DNA of 64,000 nt from an uncultured Flavobacteriales bacterium. Lineage in GTDB: Bacteria > Bacteroidota > Bacteroidia > Flavobacteriales_D > Sanyastnellaceae. Position 1 is the first letter of the stretch; each line of letters starts with the position of its first letter. The notes under the pieces are model-generated. The model was not told the origin of the DNA, did no database searches, and saw only the letters and a list, made by a program, of their open reading frames with translations. The position numbers and the translations under genes are program-made. Location of the stretch: contig CALKGK010000044.1 of assembly GCA_938085105.1 (NCBI GenBank), forward strand, positions 26,177 through 90,176, written 5' to 3'. Shown here piece by piece: positions 19,089-27,844 of the stretch.

Positions 19089-19111
19089 TTCTATCGTTAT
19101 CTGTTTTTAAA

Positions 19112-19132
19112 GCTATCGGCTTAAGTAGCCCA
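19112..19132 (+). repeat. Dispersed 21-bp hairpin repeat, copy E
   Basis: Exact 21-bp copy. It is followed by AATTTTTTATTGG, similar to the TTTTTTATTTGG after copy B. With inverted copy F it brackets a 159-bp segment with perfect 21-bp inverted ends. Confidence 0.95.
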
Positions 19133-19249
19133 AATTTTTTATTGGCTTGATGTCTGATTTTTTGGGAAACGATCTTTCCTGACTTTACCTAGATCCTAGT
19201 CATATTGTTTAGGGTTTTTTACTATTGAATAGTTGTCATGATTTCGGTT

Positions 19250-19270
19250 TGGGCTACTTAAGCCGATAGC
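19250..19270 (-). repeat. Dispersed 21-bp hairpin repeat, copy F
   Basis: Exact 21-bp copy in inverted orientation, 117 bp after copy E and 97 bp before copy G. Confidence 0.95.
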
Positions 19271-19367
19271 CAAGAAGTCTCATTGGTAAGGCTCCCAAAA
19301 AAACGGAACCACGTGTCCTTCTCAAGATCAAGTACTTGTATTTCAGTGGTTTATTCAGGAGTGTGTT

Positions 19368-19388
19368 TGGGCTACTTAAGCCGATAGC
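19368..19388 (-). repeat. Dispersed 21-bp hairpin repeat, copy G
   Basis: Exact 21-bp copy in inverted orientation, 102 bp before copy H. Confidence 0.95.
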
Positions 19389-19490
19389 AAAGAATAATGA
19401 CTGCTCGGAATCATCCATCAAACACACTAGTCCCTTCATCTAGTATTAGCTCAAACCGTTGTTTTTTAGGTTCTTGAGGTGTTTTCCATT

Positions 19491-19511
19491 TCGGCTACTT
19501 AAGCCGATAGC
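19491..19511 (-). repeat. Dispersed 21-bp hairpin repeat, copy H
   Basis: 20 of 21 positions match (TCGG instead of TGGG at the first positions, the same change as in copy D). It lies 91 bp before the yfhO-like start. The 574-bp interval 19029-19602 contains the terminator, copies E-H and about 100-bp unique spacers without a convincing gene. Confidence 0.95.
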
Positions 19512-19602
19512 CGTCCGCTCACCCCAAATACCTCACCCATTAAAACCCAATTTCGTTTTCTCTCCACTCTCCACTATCTTTCGCCCCTAAACGCCAAACA
19601 TC

Positions 19603-22254
19603 ATGAAGTTCCTCACGAAAGCATTACCCCATATTATAGCAATCGTCGCATTCTATATTATCGCTTCCATCTACTTCACCCCGGCGTACAACGATTACGA
19701 CCTCAATCAAGGAGATATCGATCGTTTCCTCGGTATGTCTAAAGAACTTCGAGACTACCGCGATCAATTCGACGACCAAAGCTTATGGACCAATAGCATG
19801 TTCAGCGGAATGCCCGCCTACCAAATCTCCATGCTGCAGCCCAATAACTTACCTCAATCCATCATTACAGGGATTAAAATTGTTTTTCCCGGACCCGTCG
19901 GAATTCTCTGGCTAGCGATGGTTTGCTTCTACATCTTGTGCTGTTGCCTTAGAATAAACCCTTGGCTGGGCATGTTAGGAGCAGTGGCCTTTGCCTTGGC
20001 AAGTTTTAACTTCCTATACCTGGGGGCCGGACACGCTTCCAAAGTTGCTGCCGTAGCCATCACACCAGCGGTTCTAGGAGGAGTAATTCAAATCTTTCGC
20101 GGAAATTGGATCATGGGAGCGGCAATTACCAGCTTTTTCGGCGCAATGGAACTGGCGGCAAACCACCCGCAGATCACCTATTACTTGGCTATTCTCCTCG
20201 TTTTTGTTGTCATCTTCGAGTCCATCGCTTTGGTGAGAAAAGGTGAGCCTAAAAAACTCATCAATGGAGCTGCTGCACTCCTCATCGCAGCGGTTTTGAG
20301 CATTATTCCGAACATTACCGGACTACTGACCACCTACAACTATAGTAAATTTAGTACGCGAGGCGACTCCGAGTTGAGCATCTCAGCGCCAGGATTAGCT
20401 AACGAATCTCCAAAAGAAGGCTTGAACAAAGACTATATCTTGGAGTACAGCATGTCTCGCGGCGAGGTGTGGTCTGTGCTCGTGCCAGATATTAAGGGTG
20501 GAGTGAGCAGCGCCATTGGTGGAGACCAAGAACTGCTCAAAAGCGTGCCGAACAACTTCAAACAACAAGTAGCCCAGTCTTCTCGATACTGGGGAGAACA
20601 ACGTTTTACAGGTGGAGCATTCTATTACGGAGCAATCATCTTCCTTCTTTTTGTGGTCGGACTGTTCTTCACCAAAGACCACCTCAAATGGCCATTGCTC
20701 ATTGCGTCTTTGTTGGCGGCGATTCTTGCTTGGAAAGATGCTTCTTTTATCACCGATTTGTTTCTGAACTACCTCCCGTTCTTTGCGAAATTTAGAGATA
20801 CCAAGATGATGTTGGTGCTCTTTCAAATTGCCGGGCCTCTTCTCGCTGTGATGACCTTGAATCAACTCTTTAATGGGGATGAATTAAAGGATGCACAGAA
20901 AAAAATGCTGTTCGCTGGTGGCGGACTCGTGTTCTTGATATTGATACTCTTTCTCGCTATTCCGGATACACTTTTCGACTTCATTTCTCCTGCTGAAAAA
21001 GATCAATTCTCGAGCTATCTGAATGGAGGTGATCCAGAACAGAGCGCCTTTGTAAAGCAATTTATCACTGAGCTGAAAGACGTGAGAATGTCCATCATGA
21101 GAGCCGATGTTTTGAGATCTTTACTTTTTGTGGTGATAGGATTCGGGTTGACGATTGCCTTGGCCCTGAAGAAACTCAAACCAAGCATGGCCATCGGACT
21201 CATTGCGCTTTTCACCGTTGTTGACCTCTGGAGCGTTGACAAAAGATACCTCAACAACGAAAAGGCCAAAGGAGGTTATGTGCATTGGAAGAAAAATGAA
21301 GATCGATTCTTCCCATTCCAAGCCTCGGTTGCAGATCAAAGCATCTTTGAACAAGAGGTAACTGCTAGAGGAATAGAAGATGAGATTCAAACAGCAGTGA
21401 AAAACGCGGAAGACCGAAATGGAAAACGATTCACAAAAAGAGATCTAGCGAAAGAAGAAGCAGCCAAGTTTGGTGAGTTGAACTTCAATTCGAACTACCG
21501 TGTGCTCAATATTGGTAACCCTTTCAACGATGCAAGAACAAGCTTCTTCCACAAATCGATAGGCGGATACCACGGTGCAAAGCTCAAAAGCTACCAAGAG
21601 CTCATTGACTTTCATTTGAGTCCGGAGATTAACCGATTCATTGAAGTAGCAAATGCAGGCGGACTGGATGCTGCTTTTGCCCAAACGCCTGTGCTGAACA
21701 TGCTGAACACCAAATACCTGATTGCCGATCCAAATTCACCACCGATTCCGAACAATAGGGCACTTGGAAATGTTTGGTTCGTGGATGAGGTCGAAATGCA
21801 GATGTCGAGCGACGATGAGATTGAAGCACTAGGAGAATTAGACCCTGCATTTACCGCTTTGGTGCACGAGCGCTATCAAGATGAAGTAACAGCCTTCGGC
21901 ACTGGAAGCGAGTCGGACGAGATTTTCATGACGAGTTATCTCCCCAATCAAATTGAATACAGAAGTAAAACCTCTGATTCGCGCTTGGCGGTCTTCTCCG
22001 AGATATTCTACCCAGAAGGCTGGGAGGTGAGTATCGATGGAGAACCAGCGAGCTATTTTAGAGCGAATTACCTTCTTCGAGCAATGATGGTTCCTGCTGG
22101 AGAGCATACCATTATTTTTACGTTTAATCCCGCGGCTTACAACTCGGGGCGTACCCTCGCTTTGGTGGGTTCCATCTTGCTCGTTCTTTTACTCGGATTT
22201 GCCATTTATAAATCGCTCAAATCACCCCGTTTAGAGGATCTTCAAGCGAGCTAA
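19603..22254 (+). CDS. YfhO-family multi-pass membrane protein
   Basis: 883-aa inner-membrane protein with about 12 membrane segments in the first two thirds (for example 8-28, 96-120, 137-160, 205-225), a large exported C-terminal region (about 550-850) and a final helix near residues 858-877. It matches the YfhO family (GT-C-like glycosyltransferases, linked in Gram-positives to lipoteichoic acid glycosylation); its acceptor in Bacteroidota is unknown. A weak -7-like TATCTTTC lies at 19575-19582. The stop overlaps the start of the next gene by one base (TAATG), so the pair is translationally coupled. Confidence 0.88.
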   Translation: MKFLTKALPHIIAIVAFYIIASIYFTPAYNDYDLNQGDIDRFLGMSKELRDYRDQFDDQSLWTNSMFSGMPAYQISMLQPNNLPQSIITGIKIVFPGPVGILWLAMVCFYILCCCLRINPWLGMLGAVAFALASFNFLYLGAGHASKVAAVAITPAVLGGVIQIFRGNWIMGAAITSFFGAMELAANHPQITYYLAILLVFVVIFESIALVRKGEPKKLINGAAALLIAAVLSIIPNITGLLTTYNYSKFSTRGDSELSISAPGLANESPKEGLNKDYILEYSMSRGEVWSVLVPDIKGGVSSAIGGDQELLKSVPNNFKQQVAQSSRYWGEQRFTGGAFYYGAIIFLLFVVGLFFTKDHLKWPLLIASLLAAILAWKDASFITDLFLNYLPFFAKFRDTKMMLVLFQIAGPLLAVMTLNQLFNGDELKDAQKKMLFAGGGLVFLILILFLAIPDTLFDFISPAEKDQFSSYLNGGDPEQSAFVKQFITELKDVRMSIMRADVLRSLLFVVIGFGLTIALALKKLKPSMAIGLIALFTVVDLWSVDKRYLNNEKAKGGYVHWKKNEDRFFPFQASVADQSIFEQEVTARGIEDEIQTAVKNAEDRNGKRFTKRDLAKEEAAKFGELNFNSNYRVLNIGNPFNDARTSFFHKSIGGYHGAKLKSYQELIDFHLSPEINRFIEVANAGGLDAAFAQTPVLNMLNTKYLIADPNSPPIPNNRALGNVWFVDEVEMQMSSDDEIEALGELDPAFTALVHERYQDEVTAFGTGSESDEIFMTSYLPNQIEYRSKTSDSRLAVFSEIFYPEGWEVSIDGEPASYFRANYLLRAMMVPAGEHTIIFTFNPAAYNSGRTLALVGSILLVLLLGFAIYKSLKSPRLEDLQAS

Positions 22255-23585
22255 TGGTGCAGTGGACGGATTGTATATTACCGCTCATATTTGTGTTCTT
22301 TTTTCTCTTCTGCATAGATAAAAGCAAGAAATTAGAGGTAGTGGGTATTCCAAAACGGTGGTTTCAAATCCTCTTCCTCAGCAAAGTGGCTTTCGGAATT
22401 CTCTTGTGGTGGATTTACACGTATTACGAGCCATATAAAGGCGCAAGTGATGCTTTCCTCTACTTCAATGATGGACTCATTTTGGGTGAGTTGGCAGAGT
22501 CCAATCCACAACACTTTTTCCGCCTACTTTTCGGAATTGGCATCGAAGATCCTGCATTAGAAGTGTACTTCGATAATATGCATCGCTGGTGGTGTAAGAG
22601 CACGTATGGTATCGCAAATGACAACCCTACAATCATTCGGATTAACGGGTTGATTGCTTTGGTGTCATTGGGGAATTTCCACGTCCACACCATATTCATG
22701 TGCTTCATCAGTACTCTAGCCGCAGCGTTTCTCATCAAAGCTGTTCGGAGCATCGTACACTTGCCGGTAAAAGCGTTGTTTTTTCTCATGCTTTTGGCTC
22801 CGTCTTATTTATTTTGGACCTCCGGCGTACTCAAAGAAGCTCCCTTGATGCTAGCTTTAGCTCTATTCCTTTATGCATTTTTTAGCTGGGTGAAGGTATC
22901 CTTTAAGTCGCTTAAATATGTGCTTCTGATGGTGATTTCGGGGTACTTCTTGTTTCACCTCAAAGGATATGTCTTTTTGAGCTTAATTCCAGCTTTATCT
23001 TTTTGGCTGATTGGAAGTAAGCTGAGTTATTGGCGTTTGGCTTTTCTCGTGGTACATGCGGTTTTTGTCGTAGCGGCGATGTTCGCCGATCGATTCTATT
23101 CAGCAGGAGATTTCCTTTATGTGCTGAGCAAGAAACAGACGGATTTCATCAATGTAGCCAATAAACAAGCTGCAGGGAGTCAGATCGAAGCAATTCCCAT
23201 TAATGGATGGCTTGACTTTACATCCAACTTACCATTGTATTGGATCACCACTTTTTTCCGACCATTCCTCGGTGAGGGAAACTCCTTACTTCAGCATTTT
23301 AGCGCATTAGAAACAAGCATGTGTTTACTGCTCCTATTCTTAGCACTGATTTTCAGAAGACATCAAAGCAACGATGAGGGTAGACTGACGCTTTTTGTGC
23401 TGTCTTTTCTTCTGATACTTGCCGCTATCATTGGTGCAACCGTTCCTGTGCTTGGTGCCGTGGTGAGATATAAAGTACCACTGCTTCCGTTTTTCGGACT
23501 ACTCATCGCGCTAATCATAGATCCAAGACCCTTTGAGAAGGTTTGGGAATCTATTCGAAGTGCAATTTTTCCAAGTCAGAATTGA
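22254..23585 (+). CDS. Multi-pass membrane protein, function unknown
   Basis: 443-aa protein with about 9-10 hydrophobic segments (WTDCILPLIFVFFFLFC at the start, VVHAVFVVAAMFA, and LFVLSFLLILAAIIGATVPVLGAVV near the end). A soluble-looking loop follows the first helices (NDGLILGELAESNPQHFFRLLFGIG). The layout is like polysaccharide polymerase or GT-C proteins, but I see no diagnostic motif. Its coupling to the yfhO-like gene suggests work in the same cell-surface glycosylation process. Confidence 0.8.
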   Translation: MVQWTDCILPLIFVFFFLFCIDKSKKLEVVGIPKRWFQILFLSKVAFGILLWWIYTYYEPYKGASDAFLYFNDGLILGELAESNPQHFFRLLFGIGIEDPALEVYFDNMHRWWCKSTYGIANDNPTIIRINGLIALVSLGNFHVHTIFMCFISTLAAAFLIKAVRSIVHLPVKALFFLMLLAPSYLFWTSGVLKEAPLMLALALFLYAFFSWVKVSFKSLKYVLLMVISGYFLFHLKGYVFLSLIPALSFWLIGSKLSYWRLAFLVVHAVFVVAAMFADRFYSAGDFLYVLSKKQTDFINVANKQAAGSQIEAIPINGWLDFTSNLPLYWITTFFRPFLGEGNSLLQHFSALETSMCLLLLFLALIFRRHQSNDEGRLTLFVLSFLLILAAIIGATVPVLGAVVRYKVPLLPFFGLLIALIIDPRPFEKVWESIRSAIFPSQN

Positions 23586-23604
23586 ACTCCCTGCCGAGAC
23601 AGAC

Positions 23605-24006
23605 TCAATCTAGGAAATACGCTCGTTCATGCGCTTCCGGCATTCGGCACGTTTCTCGTTTCCCAAACCAACGGTAGCGATTACGAGCAACCCAACGATA
23701 AATGACATCCCGCAAGCCTTTTGGAACAAGAATAAAGATGAAAAGCACTGGCCAAACCCCAGACATTCCCTTTGCAATGTGCAATGCAGCGCTACTTTCT
23801 GTAAATAATTTACCCGATTTATAATATATTAACGAGTCCAGCTGCTCATTTTCAAGCAACTCAGGGATCTTTTTTTGAGCCGTGTTTCCTTGTAATGACG
23901 CGTATTTGAAGTGATTTTTGTGATCACGCCGATGTACAAAATCCACAACACTGTTGCAGAGCGAGCATACGCCGTCGAAGAAAATGATTGATTCGTTAGA
24001 ATTCAT
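23605..24006 (-). CDS. DUF393 (DCC family) thiol-redox-like protein
   Basis: 133-aa protein with the DCC signature FFDGVCSLCNSVVDFVHRRD (Asp11, Cys14, Cys17), a thioredoxin-like Cys-x2-Cys centre. A hydrophobic stretch GVWPVLFIFILVPKGLRDVIY and a basic RNRYRWFG tail follow, typical of this family. ATG 24006 is used; a TTG six bases upstream is also in frame. The role is unknown; redox or thiol chemistry is inferred. It is divergent from the acyltransferase gene. Confidence 0.85.
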   Translation of the reverse strand: MNSNESIIFFDGVCSLCNSVVDFVHRRDHKNHFKYASLQGNTAQKKIPELLENEQLDSLIYYKSGKLFTESSAALHIAKGMSGVWPVLFIFILVPKGLRDVIYRWVARNRYRWFGKRETCRMPEAHERAYFLD

Positions 24007-24102
24007 AGGCAATAAAGTTCCTACTTTCGAAACAATTTAGAAGCACAAAAGTTAAACCTTTAAGGGGCTAAAGTGGCAACCAGAAAAAAGGATCCAGATA
24101 AA

Positions 24103-25356
24103 ATGACTTCCAGAACGATGTCGAACTTGACATGCATGCCCCAAAATAATGGCGGCCAAACTTCGGTAAAGTACACCCTTAGTGTCCAAAAAGCATTGGG
24201 AAAGAAAGATATCGAATTGTGGGATAGCTTCAGTCCAGACGAATGTGTCATGCTCAAACATGCCTATATCGAAGGAGTGAAGGCATCCACGACAGGAGAA
24301 AGCGGTATTCGTTTCGCTCAAATTTGGAATGGAAAGGAAGAACTTTGCGGTGTTGTTGTGGTTCATATCGCTATCGCTGAAAGCAATAACCTCAAAGGAA
24401 ATACCGAAAAGAAGAATTCAGCACTTCAACAAATGTTGATCAAAGTGCTTACTGGAAACCGTCCCCTCCGATTTAGAATCGCCAGCATTGGTAATCCATT
24501 TGCGTCTGGTATCAACGGCTATTATTTCTGCCCAAGTGTAAGTGTGGAAGATTCATGCAAGCTGCTGCATCAGGTTTTGGAAGAAACGCAGGCGCTTGAG
24601 AAAAAAGACGATAACTCCATCGTCGCTTATCTCATCAAAGATTTTTCGCGTGGAAGTCAAGAATTATCCCACCTTCAAGAAAGAGGTTTTGCTGAGTTTA
24701 TGGTAGATCCTTTGATGATGATGCCCATTCTGAGTTCATGGAATTCCTTCGACGATTACCTCTCAGACCTGGTTTCAAAATTCAGAACCAAAGCAAAATC
24801 AGCAATCAAAAAAGCGGATGACTTGGAGATGAGATCTTTGTCGGCAAGTGATATCGAACAACACAAAGAACGCTTTGATGAACTCTACCACAATGTGGCA
24901 GACAAAGCTGATTTTACCCTTGGTCATCTTCACGTAGATAGCTTCATTCAACTGAAAAAAAACCTTTCAGAGCGTTTCGATGTGTATGGTTTCTTTCTCA
25001 AAGGAGAACTCATTGCTTTCCTTTCTGGAATTCATCACGGAAAACTCTATGATGCGCACATGATTGGCTTAGACTATGCTCACAACCAGCAATATGGTCT
25101 GTACATGAACATCCTATACAAATTTGTAGATCTCGCGATTCAAGCAAAAGCGGAGAAGTTAAGTTACGGTCGAACAGCGGGAGAAATCAAAAGTACCGTT
25201 GGGGCTTTTCCTACCGAGTTGAGCTGTTGCATTATGCACGCCAAAAAGGGACCAAATTTACTCCTTCGCACCTTTTTCAAATTCGTGAAACCGCAAGACT
25301 ACGACATCCGATATCCTTACAAAAAGAACTTAGAAGTAACCCCTCCGAGCCTCTAA
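24103..25356 (+). CDS. GNAT/BioF2-like acyltransferase-domain protein
   Basis: About 417 aa. The C-terminal half has the BioF2-type GNAT pattern seen in FemAB-like proteins: FRTKAKSAIKKADDLEMR, then YGFFLKGELIAFLSGIHHGKLYDAHMIGLDY and LYKFVDLAIQAKAEKLSYGRTAGEIKSTVGA. Such domains transfer acyl or aminoacyl groups; the substrate here is unknown. The N-terminal half is not recognised. Start uncertain: GTG 24073, ATG 24103 and ATG 24118 are in frame; ATG 24103 was chosen for its A-rich upstream context. It ends 9 bp before the MFS gene. Confidence 0.75.
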   Translation: MTSRTMSNLTCMPQNNGGQTSVKYTLSVQKALGKKDIELWDSFSPDECVMLKHAYIEGVKASTTGESGIRFAQIWNGKEELCGVVVVHIAIAESNNLKGNTEKKNSALQQMLIKVLTGNRPLRFRIASIGNPFASGINGYYFCPSVSVEDSCKLLHQVLEETQALEKKDDNSIVAYLIKDFSRGSQELSHLQERGFAEFMVDPLMMMPILSSWNSFDDYLSDLVSKFRTKAKSAIKKADDLEMRSLSASDIEQHKERFDELYHNVADKADFTLGHLHVDSFIQLKKNLSERFDVYGFFLKGELIAFLSGIHHGKLYDAHMIGLDYAHNQQYGLYMNILYKFVDLAIQAKAEKLSYGRTAGEIKSTVGAFPTELSCCIMHAKKGPNLLLRTFFKFVKPQDYDIRYPYKKNLEVTPPSL

Positions 25357-25365
25357 ACCCCAACA

Positions 25366-26622
25366 ATGAAAAATCTTTCCGAGGGTGCTTTGCTCGCCAT
25401 TTTGGCTGCAGTTCAATTCACCAATATTGTCGATTTCATGATCATGATGCCCCTTGGAGATCTCTTTCAAAGAGAATTGGGCATTCAACCTTTTCAGTAC
25501 AGTATTCTGGTTTCGGCTTACCCTTTAGCAGCTTTCCTTTCCAGTCTTTTTGGAGTTTTCTTCTTAGATAAATTTGATCGGAAAAAAGCCCTTACCGTAG
25601 CCTACCTGGGATTTGCTTTGGGCACCTTGTCTTCTGCATTCGTACCCAATACCGACAATGAAAGTTTGAACTACATCCTCTTTGTAGGAACTCGATTTTT
25701 TACTGGACTAAGTGGGGGGATTCTCGGTGCTTTGGTTTTGAGTATCATTGGTGATGCCATTCCGTTAGAAAGAAGAGGAAAGGCCATGGGAGTGGTGATG
25801 ATGGCTTTCTCGCTGGCGGCCATTATTGGGGTTCCTATGGGCTTGATTTTGGTGGAATGGTTTGATGGGAATTGGCATGCGCCATTTCTGATGGTGGGAG
25901 GACTTGCCTCCCTGGTGTGGCTCTTTATTTTCTTTAAAATCCCTCCACTTCGGGCACACCTCGAAACGGGAAACCTCAAAGCCCATCCCTTCGAGACCAT
26001 TCAGCTTGCCTTGAAGAGTCCCAACCAACAAAAGGCCTTGCTTTTTATGGTGATGCTGGTTTTTGGTCAGTTTACAGTGATCCCCTTCATTACGCCGTAC
26101 ATGATCAATAATGTTGGTTTGGCCCAAGATCAAATCATTTACATCTATCTCGTTGGAGGAGCGTGTACGGTTATTTCCTCTCCACTCATTGGACGACTAG
26201 TAGACCGCTTTGGTAGAAAACCGGTGTTCTTCTTTATGGCTTTCGGTTCAATTGTTCCACTTCTGCTTACAACAAACCTTTGGCCTTTGCCCCTGTATCT
26301 TGTCCTTTGTGTTTCGGCCAGTTTTTTCATCTTCATTTCCGGACGAAACATTCCTGCGAACACCATGCTTACGGCTGTGGTAAAACCACAAAACAGAGGG
26401 GGATTCATGAGTTTGAACAGCAGCTGCATGTCTTTGGCCTCAGGAGCCGCGTCCTTGATTTCAGGGAGCATTATTGTGCAAGGCGGAGAAGGAGAACCTT
26501 TGCAAAATTACCATTGGGTAGGCTACCTCGCTATTGGTTTTAGTTTGATTGCTGTATTGCTCGCAACACAACTCAAAGAGCTGCCCCAAAATCTTCCAGT
26601 GCAACCAAAAAGCGTAGAATAA
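25366..26622 (+). CDS. Major facilitator superfamily transporter
   Basis: 418-aa carrier with 12 predicted membrane helices. The loop 2-3 motif DKFDRKKAL and its repeat GRLVDRFGRKPVFF mark the two MFS halves. The first helix contains a charged/Met-rich FTNIVDFMIMMPLG, common in the drug:H+ antiporter (AraJ/Bcr-like) branch. Substrate unknown. It is probably co-transcribed with the acyltransferase gene upstream. The stop touches the convergent DUF1853 gene (adjacent bases 26622/26623). Confidence 0.88.
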   Translation: MKNLSEGALLAILAAVQFTNIVDFMIMMPLGDLFQRELGIQPFQYSILVSAYPLAAFLSSLFGVFFLDKFDRKKALTVAYLGFALGTLSSAFVPNTDNESLNYILFVGTRFFTGLSGGILGALVLSIIGDAIPLERRGKAMGVVMMAFSLAAIIGVPMGLILVEWFDGNWHAPFLMVGGLASLVWLFIFFKIPPLRAHLETGNLKAHPFETIQLALKSPNQQKALLFMVMLVFGQFTVIPFITPYMINNVGLAQDQIIYIYLVGGACTVISSPLIGRLVDRFGRKPVFFFMAFGSIVPLLLTTNLWPLPLYLVLCVSASFFIFISGRNIPANTMLTAVVKPQNRGGFMSLNSSCMSLASGAASLISGSIIVQGGEGEPLQNYHWVGYLAIGFSLIAVLLATQLKELPQNLPVQPKSVE

Positions 26623-27576
26623 TCAAGCACCTTTTACTTTCAAATTGGGCCATCTATCGTCAAGAACGAATCCACGAGAAAGCTCAATGTACACTCCTTC
26701 CATCAAGATCACTTGAACCAAAAGCTGAGCCCTCGTGCTTTTTTTAAAATGATCAGTGAGCCTTTGTCTGACAACTTCTGAACTTAAGATTTCGTCGGAA
26801 ATATGTGATGGGTGAATGGTGGAAAGCCAATTCTTCTTTTCCAAAATGTACCACTCGGCTTTTTCGTGCAATAGGGAAGGGAGTTCGTGGGCGAAGCAGT
26901 ACCAGCCAGACGAATATCGATCACTGGCCCATTGATGCGGACGCGCTTTTTGAAGTAAGGTGAAATGGTGAAAGATGAAACCCTTCAAGAAAAGGCGAGA
27001 CTCAAATTGTTGAACATTCCTTTCTTTCAAAGCTCCTTGAACGAGCGGGTGATGAGCCAGGTCAAATTGCCGATGGAACTTTTCCATTTTGTCAGCAAGA
27101 CAATCCTTGGCGTTCGGACCAAGAAAGGTGCTCCATTTACTCTGGTTTTTTGAGGACAGATAGAATTTGCAAGCCACTTCGATATGGAACACTTTTTTAT
27201 CCGCTAAGTCGGCCACAAGGAAGTCCATTTCACCCAAAGTTGTTTTGTCATTCACGACTTGCTTTCCTTCCCAAATCACTTCAAAACGTGCAGAATGATT
27301 GAAATAAAAAGAAAGGAGCCGTTCAAACCGCTTGCCCAAAGGTACACGGGGTGGGCGTTCTAGGTGTTCTTTGAGTTCGTAGGGAGCACGATCCAATGCT
27401 CGAACCCAATCTTCAGATTCCAAAATCCGATCTTCATACCAGCTTGCGTCGAACACGATGTTTTCATCCCGAAAAGAAAATCGAGAAAGCAAAGGAGGAG
27501 CTCCTATCGCCCAAACCAATTCCCGCACTTCCTGAGTTTCTAAAGATTGAATGATGTTGTGAACGTGCGAAGGCAT
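26623..27576 (-). CDS. DUF1853 family protein, possible PD-(D/E)XK-like fold
   Basis: 317-aa soluble protein with the DUF1853 landmarks LGKRFERLLSFYFNHS and LGEMDFLVADLADKKVFHIEVACKFYL. The second segment has an Asp followed about 15 residues later by IEVACK, which resembles the nuclease core of the PD-(D/E)XK superfamily, although the Glu-Lys spacing is not canonical. No function is known to me. It is convergent with the MFS gene and divergent from the ompH operon. Confidence 0.7.
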   Translation of the reverse strand: MPSHVHNIIQSLETQEVRELVWAIGAPPLLSRFSFRDENIVFDASWYEDRILESEDWVRALDRAPYELKEHLERPPRVPLGKRFERLLSFYFNHSARFEVIWEGKQVVNDKTTLGEMDFLVADLADKKVFHIEVACKFYLSSKNQSKWSTFLGPNAKDCLADKMEKFHRQFDLAHHPLVQGALKERNVQQFESRLFLKGFIFHHFTLLQKARPHQWASDRYSSGWYCFAHELPSLLHEKAEWYILEKKNWLSTIHPSHISDEILSSEVVRQRLTDHFKKSTRAQLLVQVILMEGVYIELSRGFVLDDRWPNLKVKGA

Positions 27577-27583
27577 ATATTTG
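27576..27583 (+). promoter_or_regulatory. Probable -7 element for the small-protein/ompH operon
   Basis: TATATTTG matches TAnnTTTG. It overlaps the first codon of the divergent DUF1853 gene. Transcription would start near 27588, 42 bases before the preferred start at 27630. Confidence 0.45.
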
Positions 27584-27629
27584 TCAAAATTTTGCGATGC
27601 GAGTCATAGGAGACATTCCACACCATCAA

Positions 27630-27842
27630 ATGAAAATCACCGTTTTTAGTTGGAACAACAAGTACCACATTAAATTCGAGATTGGTCAGTTTGAACAAAC
27701 CTACAAAATCGGGAGCATGGACCTGATGGGTATGGATGATATTCAAAAGATGTTGGACGAGGAATTTCTCAATGAGGTAATGCAGCGCTTTTTAGAAATG
27801 AGAACGGCCTTTCAAGGGGCTTTTCAACGATTAAATTCATAA
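27630..27842 (+). CDS. Conserved small protein of unknown function
   Basis: 70 aa from ATG 27630 (MKITVFSWNNKYHIKFEIGQFEQTYKI...). An upstream in-frame ATG at 27597 would add 11 residues but lies only about 9 bases after the expected transcription start. The pattern, a beta-rich first half and a helical end (MLDEEFLNEVMQRFLEMR), recalls a small protein that I associate with flavobacterial ompH-like loci. The 2-bp spacing to the next gene indicates an operon. Function unknown. Confidence 0.7.
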   Translation: MKITVFSWNNKYHIKFEIGQFEQTYKIGSMDLMGMDDIQKMLDEEFLNEVMQRFLEMRTAFQGAFQRLNS

Positions 27843-27844
27843 AC

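Noticed and set aside
12937..19511. The 21-bp repeats with about 100-bp spacers as a CRISPR array
   Set aside because: Spacers are three times too long, orientation changes within the set, copies are separated by whole genes, and no cas gene is present.
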